Assembly: GCA_031259645.1 (NCBI GenBank)
Contig: JAIRLC010000180.1
Span: forward strand, 1-5,646
Source of the DNA: Prevotellaceae bacterium
Lineage (GTDB): Bacteria; Bacteroidota; Bacteroidia; Bacteroidales; UBA932
Reading direction: 5' to 3'
Length of the DNA: 5,646 bases
The translations under genes were made by a program, and so were the position numbers. Positions 1-5,646 of this stretch are shown piece by piece. Each line of letters starts with the position of its first letter. The first letter of the stretch is position 1. The notes below the pieces were generated by a model that was given only the letters and a program-made list of their open reading frames with translations, had not been told where the DNA came from and made no database searches.

Positions 1-695
1 ACAAGTGTGCGCTGGGTAAAGACGGAGTCCCAATACCGGTCATACATGGTAAGCTCTTCTTCGGTATAGGAACTGCTCTCTAAATATTGCATCGCCTCTT
101 TGGTTACTTCTTCCTCCAATAACACCGGCGGAATTTCCCTTGCGTCCTCGTGCACCTGTGTCAGGAACGTCAGCCATAAATCATACAACTTCTTCTCTGC
201 CCTGTTTCCGGTGCGAAATTTCGGCAATTCAATAAACACCAACTCCAGCCCCTCAATCCGTTTTTCCGTGTTTTCTATATTGACAATTTTGTAATCGTGG
301 TAGAATATCGTCGGGTTGCTGTCAAAGATTTCATTGACGAAACTCAACGCATACACCGGCTGCAATAGTTTATAATCCCCTTTCCGCTTTAGCTGTCGCA
401 CGTATGCTTTGGATGCGTTGAACAGCACACGGCTCTTGAAGCTGTCAGTCCAGTGCATTTGCATTTCCACGATAAATTGCCGTCCCATATTGTCGGTACA
501 GTGCACATCTACGATAGAATCTTTCAGGGCCGGGATTTCCGGCGTCAGTTCGGGCTGCTGATATTCTAAATCAACAATTTGTTGCGAGGGCTCCAAGGGC
601 AGCATGCTATTGAGCAAACTCATGCACAAATGTTTGTGTTCACCGAAGATGCGTTTAAAAATCAGGTCGTTTTTTGGGTCGAGATAGCGTATCAT
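1..695 (-). CDS. Rpn-family PD-(D/E)XK nuclease / putative transposase, partial (C-terminus off the left edge)
   Basis: The minus-strand frame opens with ATG at 695-693 and stays open to the window edge, giving 231 residues without a stop. The N-terminus (MIRYLDPKNDLIFKRIFGE) is the hallmark opening of the PDDEXK_2/Rpn family, where a 'D-x-x-FK-x-(I/L)FG' block precedes the nuclease core. The probable catalytic core is D63 (KDSIVDVHCTD) followed by E77-x-Q79 (FIVEMQM), the D...ExQ version of PD-(D/E)XK. Further on, 'FKSRVLFNASKAYVRQLKRKGDY' and 'QPVYALSFV' also fit the family. Members are typically around 280-310 residues in Bacteroidetes, so perhaps 50-80 residues are missing. Rpn proteins are DNA endonucleases linked to RecA-independent recombination and, in some lineages, to phage defence. 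The visible part shows no frameshift and retains the active-site residues, so the gene looks intact. The ATG is supported by a well-placed promoter just upstream. The family call is secure; the biological role here is unknown. Confidence 0.85.
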   Translation of the reverse strand, partial: MIRYLDPKNDLIFKRIFGEHKHLCMSLLNSMLPLEPSQQIVDLEYQQPELTPEIPALKDSIVDVHCTDNMGRQFIVEMQMHWTDSFKSRVLFNASKAYVRQLKRKGDYKLLQPVYALSFVNEIFDSNPTIFYHDYKIVNIENTEKRIEGLELVFIELPKFRTGNRAEKKLYDLWLTFLTQVHEDAREIPPVLLEEEVTKEAMQYLESSSYTEEELTMYDRYWDSVFTQRTL

Positions 696-721
696 AATCA
701 GGTAGTGGTTAAAATGTAAGG

Positions 722-752
722 CAAAGGTAATAAAAAATTTCGTATTTCCAAA
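722..752 (-). promoter_or_regulatory. Bacteroidetes-type promoter for the Rpn-like nuclease gene
   Basis: On the minus strand a TTTG (749-752) is followed after 19 nt by TACCTTTG (722-729), a full match to the Bacteroidetes -33 TTTG / -7 TAnnTTTG consensus. The expected transcription start lies a few bases further, around 715-718, leaving a leader of roughly 20 nt before the ATG at 695. This promoter lies in the gap after lysA, so the nuclease gene need not depend on lysA read-through. Confidence 0.7.
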
Positions 753-828
753 TGTAAATAACACTCCCTGCATTGGGTCAAGGTTGAACCTCGATCGGGC
801 TGTTCCAGACTTACAATAAATATATGCG

Positions 829-1998
829 CTATTTAATTGACGCCAAGTTGTCCGAATAATACGCAAGAGGGAGGTCGCGGAGGTTGTATTGCATGGCCAT
901 GGTTTGGCCGTAGGCGCCGGCGGTACGGATGGCGATCAGGTCACCGCGCTGTGTTTGCGGCAGGCTGATGTTTTTACCGAAACAGTCGCCCGATTCGCAA
1001 ATGGGGCCTACCACGTCGTAACGTTTAGGCGGCGCTTGCGAACTAAGCTGCTGAATGGCGTGCTGTGCCTGATAGAGCGCCGGGCGCAGCAGGTCGGTCA
1101 TGCCGGCGTCCACCACCACAAAATTCTTTTCCTGTCCGTTTTTCACATACAGTACGCGGGTAATCACGCTTCCGCACTGTGCCACCAATGAGCGGCCGGG
1201 TTCCACGTGAACCGTTTGTCCGGGACGCACTTTCAGGTGACGGTGAATGATGTCGAAATAACGTTTAAAATCCACAACCGGGCGCCCGTCAGGGTCGGCA
1301 TAATCCACGCCCAGTCCGCCGCCCAAGTTCAGGTGATTGGCCTGTATCTCGTAGCTGCACAGCAGGTCTTGCAGGTCGTTAAAACGTTCGCACAGGCGTT
1401 GGAACACCGGCCAATCGATGATTTGTGAGCCCACGTGGACGTGCAGCGCTGTTAAACGCAGGTGTGTGGCTGTTTTCAGTATTTCGGCCAGCCGGCCAAA
1501 TTCCCATGGGCTAATTCCGAATTTGTTTTCTTCAAGGCCTGTGGTAATGTATTCATGGGTGTGCGGGTCGATGTCGGGATTCAGGCGTACCGAAATATCG
1601 ACGGTTGTGCCGGCTGCTGTTGCCAAGCTGTTCAGCACTTCAATTTCTTGTGTAGATTCGCAATTGATGCAAAAAATGCGGTGCGCCATGGCGTGTTTGA
1701 GCTCCTCATCGGTTTTCCCGACGCTCGAATATACTATTTTTTCCGGCGGAAAGCCGTTTTTAATGGCCCAAAGCACCTCGTTGCCACTCACGCAGTCGGC
1801 GCCGAAGCCCGCTTCGCGCATGACTTTCAAGACAGGCTCATTGGCATTTGCTTTCAAGGCATAGTGCGCTTGGTAGCCATAACGGCTCATCTCATTTTTG
1901 CAATCCGTAACCGTGCGGCGCAGCAATTCCATATCATAAAAATAGAACGGCGTTTTCAAGGTTTCAAAAGCCGGGACAAAACGGGTAAACACATTCAT
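829..1998 (-). CDS. lysA: Diaminopimelate decarboxylase
   Basis: LysA is a PLP-dependent fold-type III enzyme that decarboxylates meso-2,6-diaminopimelate to L-lysine and CO2, the last step of the lysine pathway, in the cytoplasm. From ATG at 1998 the protein has 389 residues, normal for the family. Visible landmarks are HYALKANAN with the PLP lysine K49; the ENKFG block at 157-161; HVHVGSQ at 186-192; the glycine-rich GGGLG phosphate loop at 226-230; EPGRS at 266-270; DAGM at 297-300; RPALY at 305-309; CESGD at 334-338 with the dimer-partner catalytic cysteine C334; and GAYG at 361-364. CESGD together with RPALY favours LysA over the related ornithine/arginine or carboxynorspermidine decarboxylases. 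A GTG at 2046 would add 16 residues (MKFYYLCGFYFKISLR), but it lies upstream of the gene's own -7 box (2027-2034) and the extension is not family-like, so ATG 1998 is preferred. The stop is TAG at 829-831. The gene is transcribed divergently from tmk. No lysine riboswitch-like leader fits, because the predicted leader is only about 25 nt. Confidence 0.95.
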   Translation of the reverse strand: MNVFTRFVPAFETLKTPFYFYDMELLRRTVTDCKNEMSRYGYQAHYALKANANEPVLKVMREAGFGADCVSGNEVLWAIKNGFPPEKIVYSSVGKTDEELKHAMAHRIFCINCESTQEIEVLNSLATAAGTTVDISVRLNPDIDPHTHEYITTGLEENKFGISPWEFGRLAEILKTATHLRLTALHVHVGSQIIDWPVFQRLCERFNDLQDLLCSYEIQANHLNLGGGLGVDYADPDGRPVVDFKRYFDIIHRHLKVRPGQTVHVEPGRSLVAQCGSVITRVLYVKNGQEKNFVVVDAGMTDLLRPALYQAQHAIQQLSSQAPPKRYDVVGPICESGDCFGKNISLPQTQRGDLIAIRTAGAYGQTMAMQYNLRDLPLAYYSDNLASIK

Positions 1999-2026
1999 GC
2001 GTAATGAGATTTTAAAATAGAAGCCA

Positions 2027-2034
2027 CAAAGATA
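2027..2034 (-). promoter_or_regulatory. lysA promoter, -7 box
   Basis: The minus strand reads TATCTTTG at 2034-2027, a perfect TAnnTTTG box. It lies 28 nt upstream of the lysA ATG at 1998. No good TTTG is visible 19-21 nt further upstream; the nearest candidate is a TTTC at 2057-2060 with 22-nt spacing, so the -33 element is weak or absent. The box decides the lysA start, since a transcript starting here would exclude the upstream GTG at 2046. Confidence 0.6.
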
Positions 2035-2077
2035 GTAAAATTTCACAATCTTTTTTGAAATACAAAAAATATTCCTG

Positions 2078-2108
2078 TTGGTGCTTTTTGTACTTTTTCC
2101 TATCTTTG
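2078..2108 (+). promoter_or_regulatory. Promoter for the tmk-(membrane protein)-murB operon
   Basis: A TTG (2078-2080) is followed after 20 nt by TATCTTTG (2101-2108), a perfect -7 box. The intervening TTTTTGTACTTTTT stretch is the T-rich spacer often seen in Bacteroidales promoters. Transcription would begin near 2112-2116, giving a very short leader of about 12-16 nt before the tmk ATG at 2128. The box is the same octamer as the lysA box, in opposite orientation, with 66 bp between the two. Confidence 0.7.
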
Positions 2109-2127
2109 CAAAAAATATACACGCAGG

Positions 2128-2805
2128 ATGTTCATAGCATTAGAAGGATTAGACGGCGCCGGAAAATCGACCCAGCTCAAGTTGTTGTGTCAGTTCTTGG
2201 CCGGCAAGGGGAAGCAAACAAAATTTCTGCACTTTCCGCGTTTCGACGCCCCGGTGTTCGGCGAATTGATTGCCAAGTTCCTCCGTGGCGACTTGGGCGA
2301 CGTCCATACCGTAAACCCATACGTTGTAGCGCTGCTGTTTGCCGGCGACCGCCATGCCGCCGCCGCCTCACTGCGCCAATGGATGGCGGAAGGCTACGTG
2401 GTGGTGGTTGACCGTTACGTGTATTCCAACATCGGATACCAGTGTGCCAAACTGCACACAGCGGAAGAAAAACAAGCCCTCCGCGAGTGGATACTCCACA
2501 TGGAATACGACTACTTCAATATCCCGAAGCCCGACATGACACTCTTCCTTGATGTGCCGCTCAACCACGTGGAGCAAAAGCTGGAAGCGCAACGAGAGGG
2601 CGACGACCGCGCTTACCTGCAAGGAAAAAAAGATATCCACGAAGCAAGCCTGTCTTTACAGGAACAGGTACGTGCTGTGTATCTCGAACAACCGCCGGCA
2701 GACGCCACTTTTCACGTTATCGACTGCGGCCGCGACGGAAAAATATTTCCCGCTGCAACAATTTTTGAAAAAATTACATGTACTATAAACACATTAATAG
2801 AATAA
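2128..2805 (+). CDS. tmk: Thymidylate kinase (dTMP kinase)
   Basis: Tmk phosphorylates dTMP to dTDP with ATP, an essential cytoplasmic step towards dTTP. The 225-residue protein begins MFIALEGLDGAGKSTQ, with the Walker A P-loop at 7-15 (K13, S14, T15). FPRFDAPVFGELI (36-48) takes the place of the TREPGGT motif of E. coli-type enzymes. FAGDR (71-75) carries the conserved arginine near the base-binding site. DRYVYSN (95-101) with GYQ (103-105) is the DR(Y/F)xxS signature of TMP kinases. PKPDMTLFLDVP (133-144) is the core strand before the LID. The LID region at about 154-172 (QREGDDRAYLQGKKDIHE) supplies basic residues R156 and R161, while the P-loop has no arginine, as in type II TMP kinases. 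The start is set by the P-loop position and the promoter just upstream; there is no convincing Shine-Dalgarno. It is the first gene of a three-gene unit, and its TAA ends 2 nt before the next ATG. The family's usual length is about 205-215, so the protein is slightly long at its C-terminus. Confidence 0.93.
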   Translation: MFIALEGLDGAGKSTQLKLLCQFLAGKGKQTKFLHFPRFDAPVFGELIAKFLRGDLGDVHTVNPYVVALLFAGDRHAAAASLRQWMAEGYVVVVDRYVYSNIGYQCAKLHTAEEKQALREWILHMEYDYFNIPKPDMTLFLDVPLNHVEQKLEAQREGDDRAYLQGKKDIHEASLSLQEQVRAVYLEQPPADATFHVIDCGRDGKIFPAATIFEKITCTINTLIE

Positions 2806-2807
2806 TT

Positions 2808-4088
2808 ATGAAATACCTGCGTCTTATAAGCCGTGTATTAATCGGTTTGGTTTTTATTTTTTCGGGCTATGTGAAAGCTATTGATCTCATAGGCTCACAG
2901 CTTATTTTTACGGAATATTTCAAGGCCTTTTACATGAGTTTCCTGATTCCCGCAGGCCCCACCATTGTGGGTGTGCTGGCCGCTGCCGCCGAGCTGGTGC
3001 TGGGGCTTTGTTTAGTGCTGGGTTTGCGCATGAAACTCACCGCGTGGGCTACCGCCCTGTTCATGGGATTTTTTACGGTACTCACCCTGATCCTTGCGCT
3101 GTTTAACCCTGTAACCGACTGCGGGTGCTTCGGCGAGGCCATCAAACTCACCAATTGGGAAACCTTTTTCAAAAATGTAATTATTGACATTTTCGTAGTG
3201 GTCATTTTTTGGCAGCGCGACAAATACAAACCGCTGTCCACCTGCCGCAACGAGTTTATAACAGTGGGCGTATTTACGGCGCTGGCGTTGTTCCTGTCGG
3301 TGTATTGCTACCGCCATTTGCCGCTGATTGACTTCCTGCCCTACAAGGTGGGCGTGAATATCAGTCAGGCGATGGACATTCCGGAAGGCGCGCCCGTCAA
3401 CGAGTACGAAACGCTGCTGATTTACGAAAAAGCCGGCGAGGGACGAAAAACATTCACCCTTAAAGATTATCCGCAGAACGACACCACATGGAAATTCGTA
3501 GAATCAGTGTCGGTATTGGAAAAGAAAGGGTATGAACCGCCTATTGTCGATTTCACCATCAACGACTCTTACCGCGGCTACATCACCGATTCTATCTTAG
3601 ACTTGCAGGGATATTTGTTCCTGCTCACAATGCCGCACATAGAAGACGCTTCGTTGAGAAATATTGAAAAAATCAACAGTATTGCCGACTATGCACTCAC
3701 ACAAGACCACATCTATTTCGTAGGTTTGGCAGGCTCTGACGATGACAAAATAGCCGAATTTGCCGCCGCCACAGGCGGGATGTATCCTATTTACTTTACA
3801 GACGAAAAACCGCTAAAAAGCATGGTACGCGCCAACCCCGGCCTGCTGCTGCTTTACAACGGCACGATTATTGCAAAATGGAGCCACTTCGACATTCCCG
3901 GCATAGAAAAATTGCAGAAAAAATACCTGAGCGAAAATCCCGATATGCTCATTGCACGGCACAGCACTTGGGAACGGCTCACTTCCGAATTGCTGGTGGT
4001 AGTGCTATTCGTGGTTATGATTATGCTGTCGTACTGTTTCCGGAAATACGGTAAAAAAGATGCAAATTCACCGGAATTATCCGCTTAG
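2808..4088 (+). CDS. MauE/DoxX-like membrane protein with Cys-less thioredoxin-like periplasmic domain
   Basis: The function is not known to me. It resembles the Bacteroidales proteins annotated as DoxX or 'BT_3928 family'. From ATG 2808 it has 426 residues. Hydrophobic segments are at about 8-25, 47-73, 77-99, 120-136, 150-170 and 395-411. Positive residues follow helix 2 (RMK), helix 4 (RDKYK) and helix 6 (RKYGKK), predicting an N-in/C-in inner-membrane protein. The loop after helix 3 has NPVTDCGCFGE (C105, C107), a motif shared with MauE/DoxX-type proteins, and should face the periplasm. Residues 171-394 form one periplasmic domain. Its second half looks like a redoxin fold: PPIVDFTIND (244-253), GYLFLLTMP (268-276), then NPGLLLLYNGTIIAKW (343-358) with the cis-Pro-like NPG. 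No cysteine occurs between about 168 and 409, so the usual CxxC is missing and thiol-disulfide exchange by this domain is excluded. An ATG at 2778 would add 10 residues overlapping tmk; 2808 fits better because it follows the tmk stop by 2 nt. The gene overlaps murB by 29 nt. Confidence 0.75.
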   Translation: MKYLRLISRVLIGLVFIFSGYVKAIDLIGSQLIFTEYFKAFYMSFLIPAGPTIVGVLAAAAELVLGLCLVLGLRMKLTAWATALFMGFFTVLTLILALFNPVTDCGCFGEAIKLTNWETFFKNVIIDIFVVVIFWQRDKYKPLSTCRNEFITVGVFTALALFLSVYCYRHLPLIDFLPYKVGVNISQAMDIPEGAPVNEYETLLIYEKAGEGRKTFTLKDYPQNDTTWKFVESVSVLEKKGYEPPIVDFTINDSYRGYITDSILDLQGYLFLLTMPHIEDASLRNIEKINSIADYALTQDHIYFVGLAGSDDDKIAEFAAATGGMYPIYFTDEKPLKSMVRANPGLLLLYNGTIIAKWSHFDIPGIEKLQKKYLSENPDMLIARHSTWERLTSELLVVVLFVVMIMLSYCFRKYGKKDANSPELSA

Positions 4089-5070
4089 GGCGCACAACAC
4101 CTTCGGTTTCGACGTGAAGGCGCTGTACTATGCCGCGCCTTCCTGCCTTGAAGCGTTAGGTGAACTGCTCGCGCATCCTTCTTACAACGCCGTGCCGCGT
4201 CTTGTCATGGGAGGAGGAAGCAATTTACTTTTCCGCAAAGACTTTCCGGGATTAGTCATTCATCTTCAGTTGCGCGAATGTGCGAAAATAGCGGAGGATG
4301 AAACCACAGTTACCTTGCGTGCCGGCGCCGGCGTAGTGTGGGACGATTTTGTGGCGCACTGTGTAGCCCACCGCTGGGGCGGCGTAGAAAACCTGTCGGG
4401 CATTCCGGGCACGGTGGGCGCTTCGCCGGTGCAGAACATCGGCGCCTACGGAGTGGAAGTCGAAACGGCCATTAAACAAGTGGAGGCGCTACGTATAGAC
4501 GACGGCCAACCTGTCGTATTCACGCACGAGGCGTGCCGTTTCGGTTATCGCGACAGCGTTTTCAAACAGGCATGGAAAAATAAAGCGGTCATCACGCATG
4601 TGGTTTTTGAATTGTCGAAATCGCCGGCGCTTGTCACGCACTACGGCTCCATGGGCGAAGCGCTGGAAGCCTTTCCCGGCGCCGGCATTGAGCAGGTGCG
4701 ACAAGTCATTCTCCACACCCGCCGGCAGAAACTCCCCGACCCCGCCGATTTAGGCAACGCCGGCAGCTTCTTCAAAAACCCTACCCTGCCCAAGGCGCAA
4801 GCCGATGAGCTTCGCGCCGCATACCCGCAACTTCCCACCTACCCTGTGGATGACCAACTGACAAAAATCCCCGCCGCATGGCTAATTGAACAATGCGGCT
4901 GGAAAGGCAAACGCGCAGGACAAGTGGGCGTACACACCACACAGGCGCTGGTGCTGGTAAACTACGGCGGCGGCACAGGCAACGACGTCCTGCAATTGGC
5001 GCACGCCATCCAACAGTCGGTGCGCGACAAATTCAACATACAATTAGACACGGAAATAAATATTGTATAA
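4060..5070 (+). CDS. murB: UDP-N-acetylenolpyruvoylglucosamine reductase (type I MurB)
   Basis: MurB is the cytoplasmic FAD enzyme that uses NADPH to reduce UDP-GlcNAc-enolpyruvate to UDP-MurNAc, the second committed step of peptidoglycan precursor synthesis. The 336 residues match the E. coli-type (type I) length of about 340. The N-terminus (NYPLRAHNTFGFDVKA) is the conserved opening. The FAD-binding domain shows VMGGGSNLLF (49-58) and SGIPGTVGASPVQNIGAYG (113-131). YRDSVFK (163-169) carries the catalytic arginine R164. GNAGSFFKNP (232-241) carries the catalytic serine S236, and E332 in the C-terminal TEINIV is the expected catalytic glutamate. These three correspond in order and spacing to R159, S229 and E325 of E. 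coli MurB. The YRxSxFK loop and full C-terminal domain mark type I. The ATG at 4060 lies 29 nt inside the preceding gene; it is the only start that keeps the conserved N-terminus, and the next in-frame Met is at residue 50. Close coupling to the upstream gene suggests shared transcription from the tmk promoter. The stop is TAA at 5068-5070. Confidence 0.95.
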   Translation: MQIHRNYPLRAHNTFGFDVKALYYAAPSCLEALGELLAHPSYNAVPRLVMGGGSNLLFRKDFPGLVIHLQLRECAKIAEDETTVTLRAGAGVVWDDFVAHCVAHRWGGVENLSGIPGTVGASPVQNIGAYGVEVETAIKQVEALRIDDGQPVVFTHEACRFGYRDSVFKQAWKNKAVITHVVFELSKSPALVTHYGSMGEALEAFPGAGIEQVRQVILHTRRQKLPDPADLGNAGSFFKNPTLPKAQADELRAAYPQLPTYPVDDQLTKIPAAWLIEQCGWKGKRAGQVGVHTTQALVLVNYGGGTGNDVLQLAHAIQQSVRDKFNIQLDTEINIV

Positions 5071-5097
5071 AATCAGGTTGTATATTGTTTAATGTGA

Positions 5098-5646
5098 CTA
5101 ATTAGGCTGACGCCAGCCTATTTGCAACTTCTTGTTTTGCGGCACATAAATTCTCACCGACACAAATTCGCCATCCCACTTATGCTCCTTGCTGTACACA
5201 AACGGCTCAAGCAGCAGCAGCGAGTCGCGCAATGTATAATTCAAAGACACTTCGCGTGCCCGTGCCCGCGCCACTGAACGGTTTCTTCCCGATGCGATTT
5301 TGGTAAAACACACCCTGATGGCGCCGGTATCCTTTACCTGCGTCACATATATCCCCGGCAACACATAAGCCTTCGCCGCGCCATTCCGGTCGCTTTCCAA
5401 GAACACCTTGCCGTTAGCATCATACCTAAATAACGTTTTACCGTATATAATATCGCGGTATGGCTCCGGCACATCTATATGCAACGTAGTATATTGTGCG
5501 GGTACCTGCACTTCCTCTTCCACATCGGTCCAGCGCCTGAACCCCAAGGCCGACGAGCTTACCGACACCACCAACGTGACACACGCGGCCAACCACAGCA
5601 GGAACATAACCAGCCCTATTTTGAAACGGCCGCGAAAACCCACAAT
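5098..5646 (-). CDS. Probable PspC-type envelope-stress membrane protein, C-terminal part (N-terminus off the right edge)
   Basis: The frame is open to the right edge and ends at TAG 5100-5098, showing 182 residues. A GTG at 5643 could be read as a start, but the frame continues upstream (ATT at 5646-5644), and the sequence looks like the middle of a longer protein. Visible residues begin with a short basic stretch (FRGRFK), then a transmembrane helix at about residues 9-34 (IGLVMFLLWLAACVTLVVSV). A soluble region of roughly 145 residues follows, rich in beta-strand-like patterns. The pattern 'CFTKIASGRNRSVARARAREVSLNYTLRDSLLLLEPF' followed by KWDGEFVSVRIYVPQNKKL resembles the C-terminal domain of Bacteroidetes PspC-domain proteins, where a DxLxL-(D/E)-x-(Y/F)F block is followed by a strand ending in '(L/I)YVP'. 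In those proteins an N-terminal PspC domain precedes the last helix; it would lie beyond this window. PspC proteins respond to membrane stress. The assignment is by remembered pattern, not a diagnostic motif. The gene converges on murB with 27 bp between the stop codons. Confidence 0.55.
   Translation of the reverse strand: MVGFRGRFKIGLVMFLLWLAACVTLVVSVSSSALGFRRWTDVEEEVQVPAQYTTLHIDVPEPYRDIIYGKTLFRYDANGKVFLESDRNGAAKAYVLPGIYVTQVKDTGAIRVCFTKIASGRNRSVARARAREVSLNYTLRDSLLLLEPFVYSKEHKWDGEFVSVRIYVPQNKKLQIGWRQPN
5103..5120. terminator. Candidate bidirectional hairpin at the murB / PspC-like gene junction
   Basis: TAGGCTG (5103-5109), loop ACGC, and CAGCCTA (5114-5120) form a perfect 7-bp inverted repeat with a 4-nt loop. 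It begins 33 nt after the murB stop and is followed on the plus strand by a weak T-rich run (TTTGCAACTTCTTGTTTTG). It lies inside the last codons of the convergent gene, directly before that gene's TAG. The position suits a terminator for murB, but there is no strong U-tract on either strand, so the call is tentative. Confidence 0.4.

Noticed and set aside
782..790. GGTTGAACC palindrome downstream of lysA, considered as a terminator
   Set aside because: The stem is 4 bp around a single base, with no U-tract on the minus strand. A nearby GAAC/GTTC pairing is also too short. No supportable lysA terminator is visible in 696-828.
1462..2004. A 180-codon plus-strand open frame antisense to lysA, and similar shorter ones at 889-1191, 1207-1428 and 1418-1864
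   Set aside because: They lie wholly opposite a confidently identified lysA, show no recognisable motif or promoter, and are low-complexity translations of the complementary strand.
1999..2046. GTG start for lysA at 2046
   Set aside because: The 16 added residues are encoded by the promoter (-7 box at 2027-2034) and do not resemble LysA N-termini.
2055..2411. A 118-codon plus-strand frame starting in the lysA/tmk intergenic region
   Set aside because: It starts upstream of the tmk promoter box and reads tmk out of frame into an arginine-rich, implausible sequence.
2778..2807. Upstream ATG for the membrane-protein gene
   Set aside because: It would overlap tmk by 28 nt and add ten polar residues before the natural MKYLRLISRV start, which sits 2 nt after the tmk stop.
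4321..4335. Recurrent GCCGGC / GGCGCCGG strings here and near 911, 2154, 4676 and 4755
   Set aside because: They fall in coding sequence at Ala-Gly codons and show no regular spacing or orientation, so they reflect codon usage rather than a repeat family.

Overview
The window looks like a chromosomal segment of a Bacteroidetes bacterium, most likely in the order Bacteroidales. Three intergenic sites match the phylum's unusual sigma-A promoter (TAnnTTTG at about -7, with TTG/TTTG roughly 19-20 nt upstream). Clear Shine-Dalgarno sequences are scarce. The proteins (a Tmk with an FPRFD motif, a MauE/DoxX-like membrane protein with a periplasmic domain, a PspC-type envelope protein) are of kinds I associate with Bacteroidales. 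The taxonomic call is an inference; the sequence contains no rRNA.

Layout. Positions 1-695 (minus) hold most of an Rpn/PDDEXK_2-family nuclease gene that runs off the left edge, with its own promoter. Positions 829-1998 (minus) hold lysA, diaminopimelate decarboxylase. A 129-bp divergent intergenic region follows, carrying one promoter for lysA and one for the rightward genes. Positions 2128-5070 (plus) form a tight three-gene unit: tmk (thymidylate kinase), a six-helix membrane protein with a MauE/DoxX-like N-terminal part and a probable cysteine-free thioredoxin-like periplasmic domain, and murB. The first two genes are 2 nt apart and the last two overlap by 29 nt. From the right edge to 5098 (minus) lies the C-terminal part of a probable PspC-type envelope-stress membrane protein, convergent with murB. 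A perfect 7-bp inverted repeat sits at this convergent junction.

How the genes fit together. LysA and MurB both feed cell-wall or lysine metabolism: LysA consumes meso-diaminopimelate to make lysine, and MurB makes UDP-MurNAc. Tmk supplies dTDP for DNA synthesis. The membrane protein between tmk and murB has no established function that I know of; its topology and its CGCFG motif suggest an envelope or redox-related role. The window is mostly housekeeping. The Rpn-like nuclease is the only gene with a mobile or accessory flavour, and the MauE/Cys-less-thioredoxin protein is the least understood component. I see no CRISPR array, tRNA, rRNA, insertion sequence or phage gene. No gap between genes exceeds about 135 bp.
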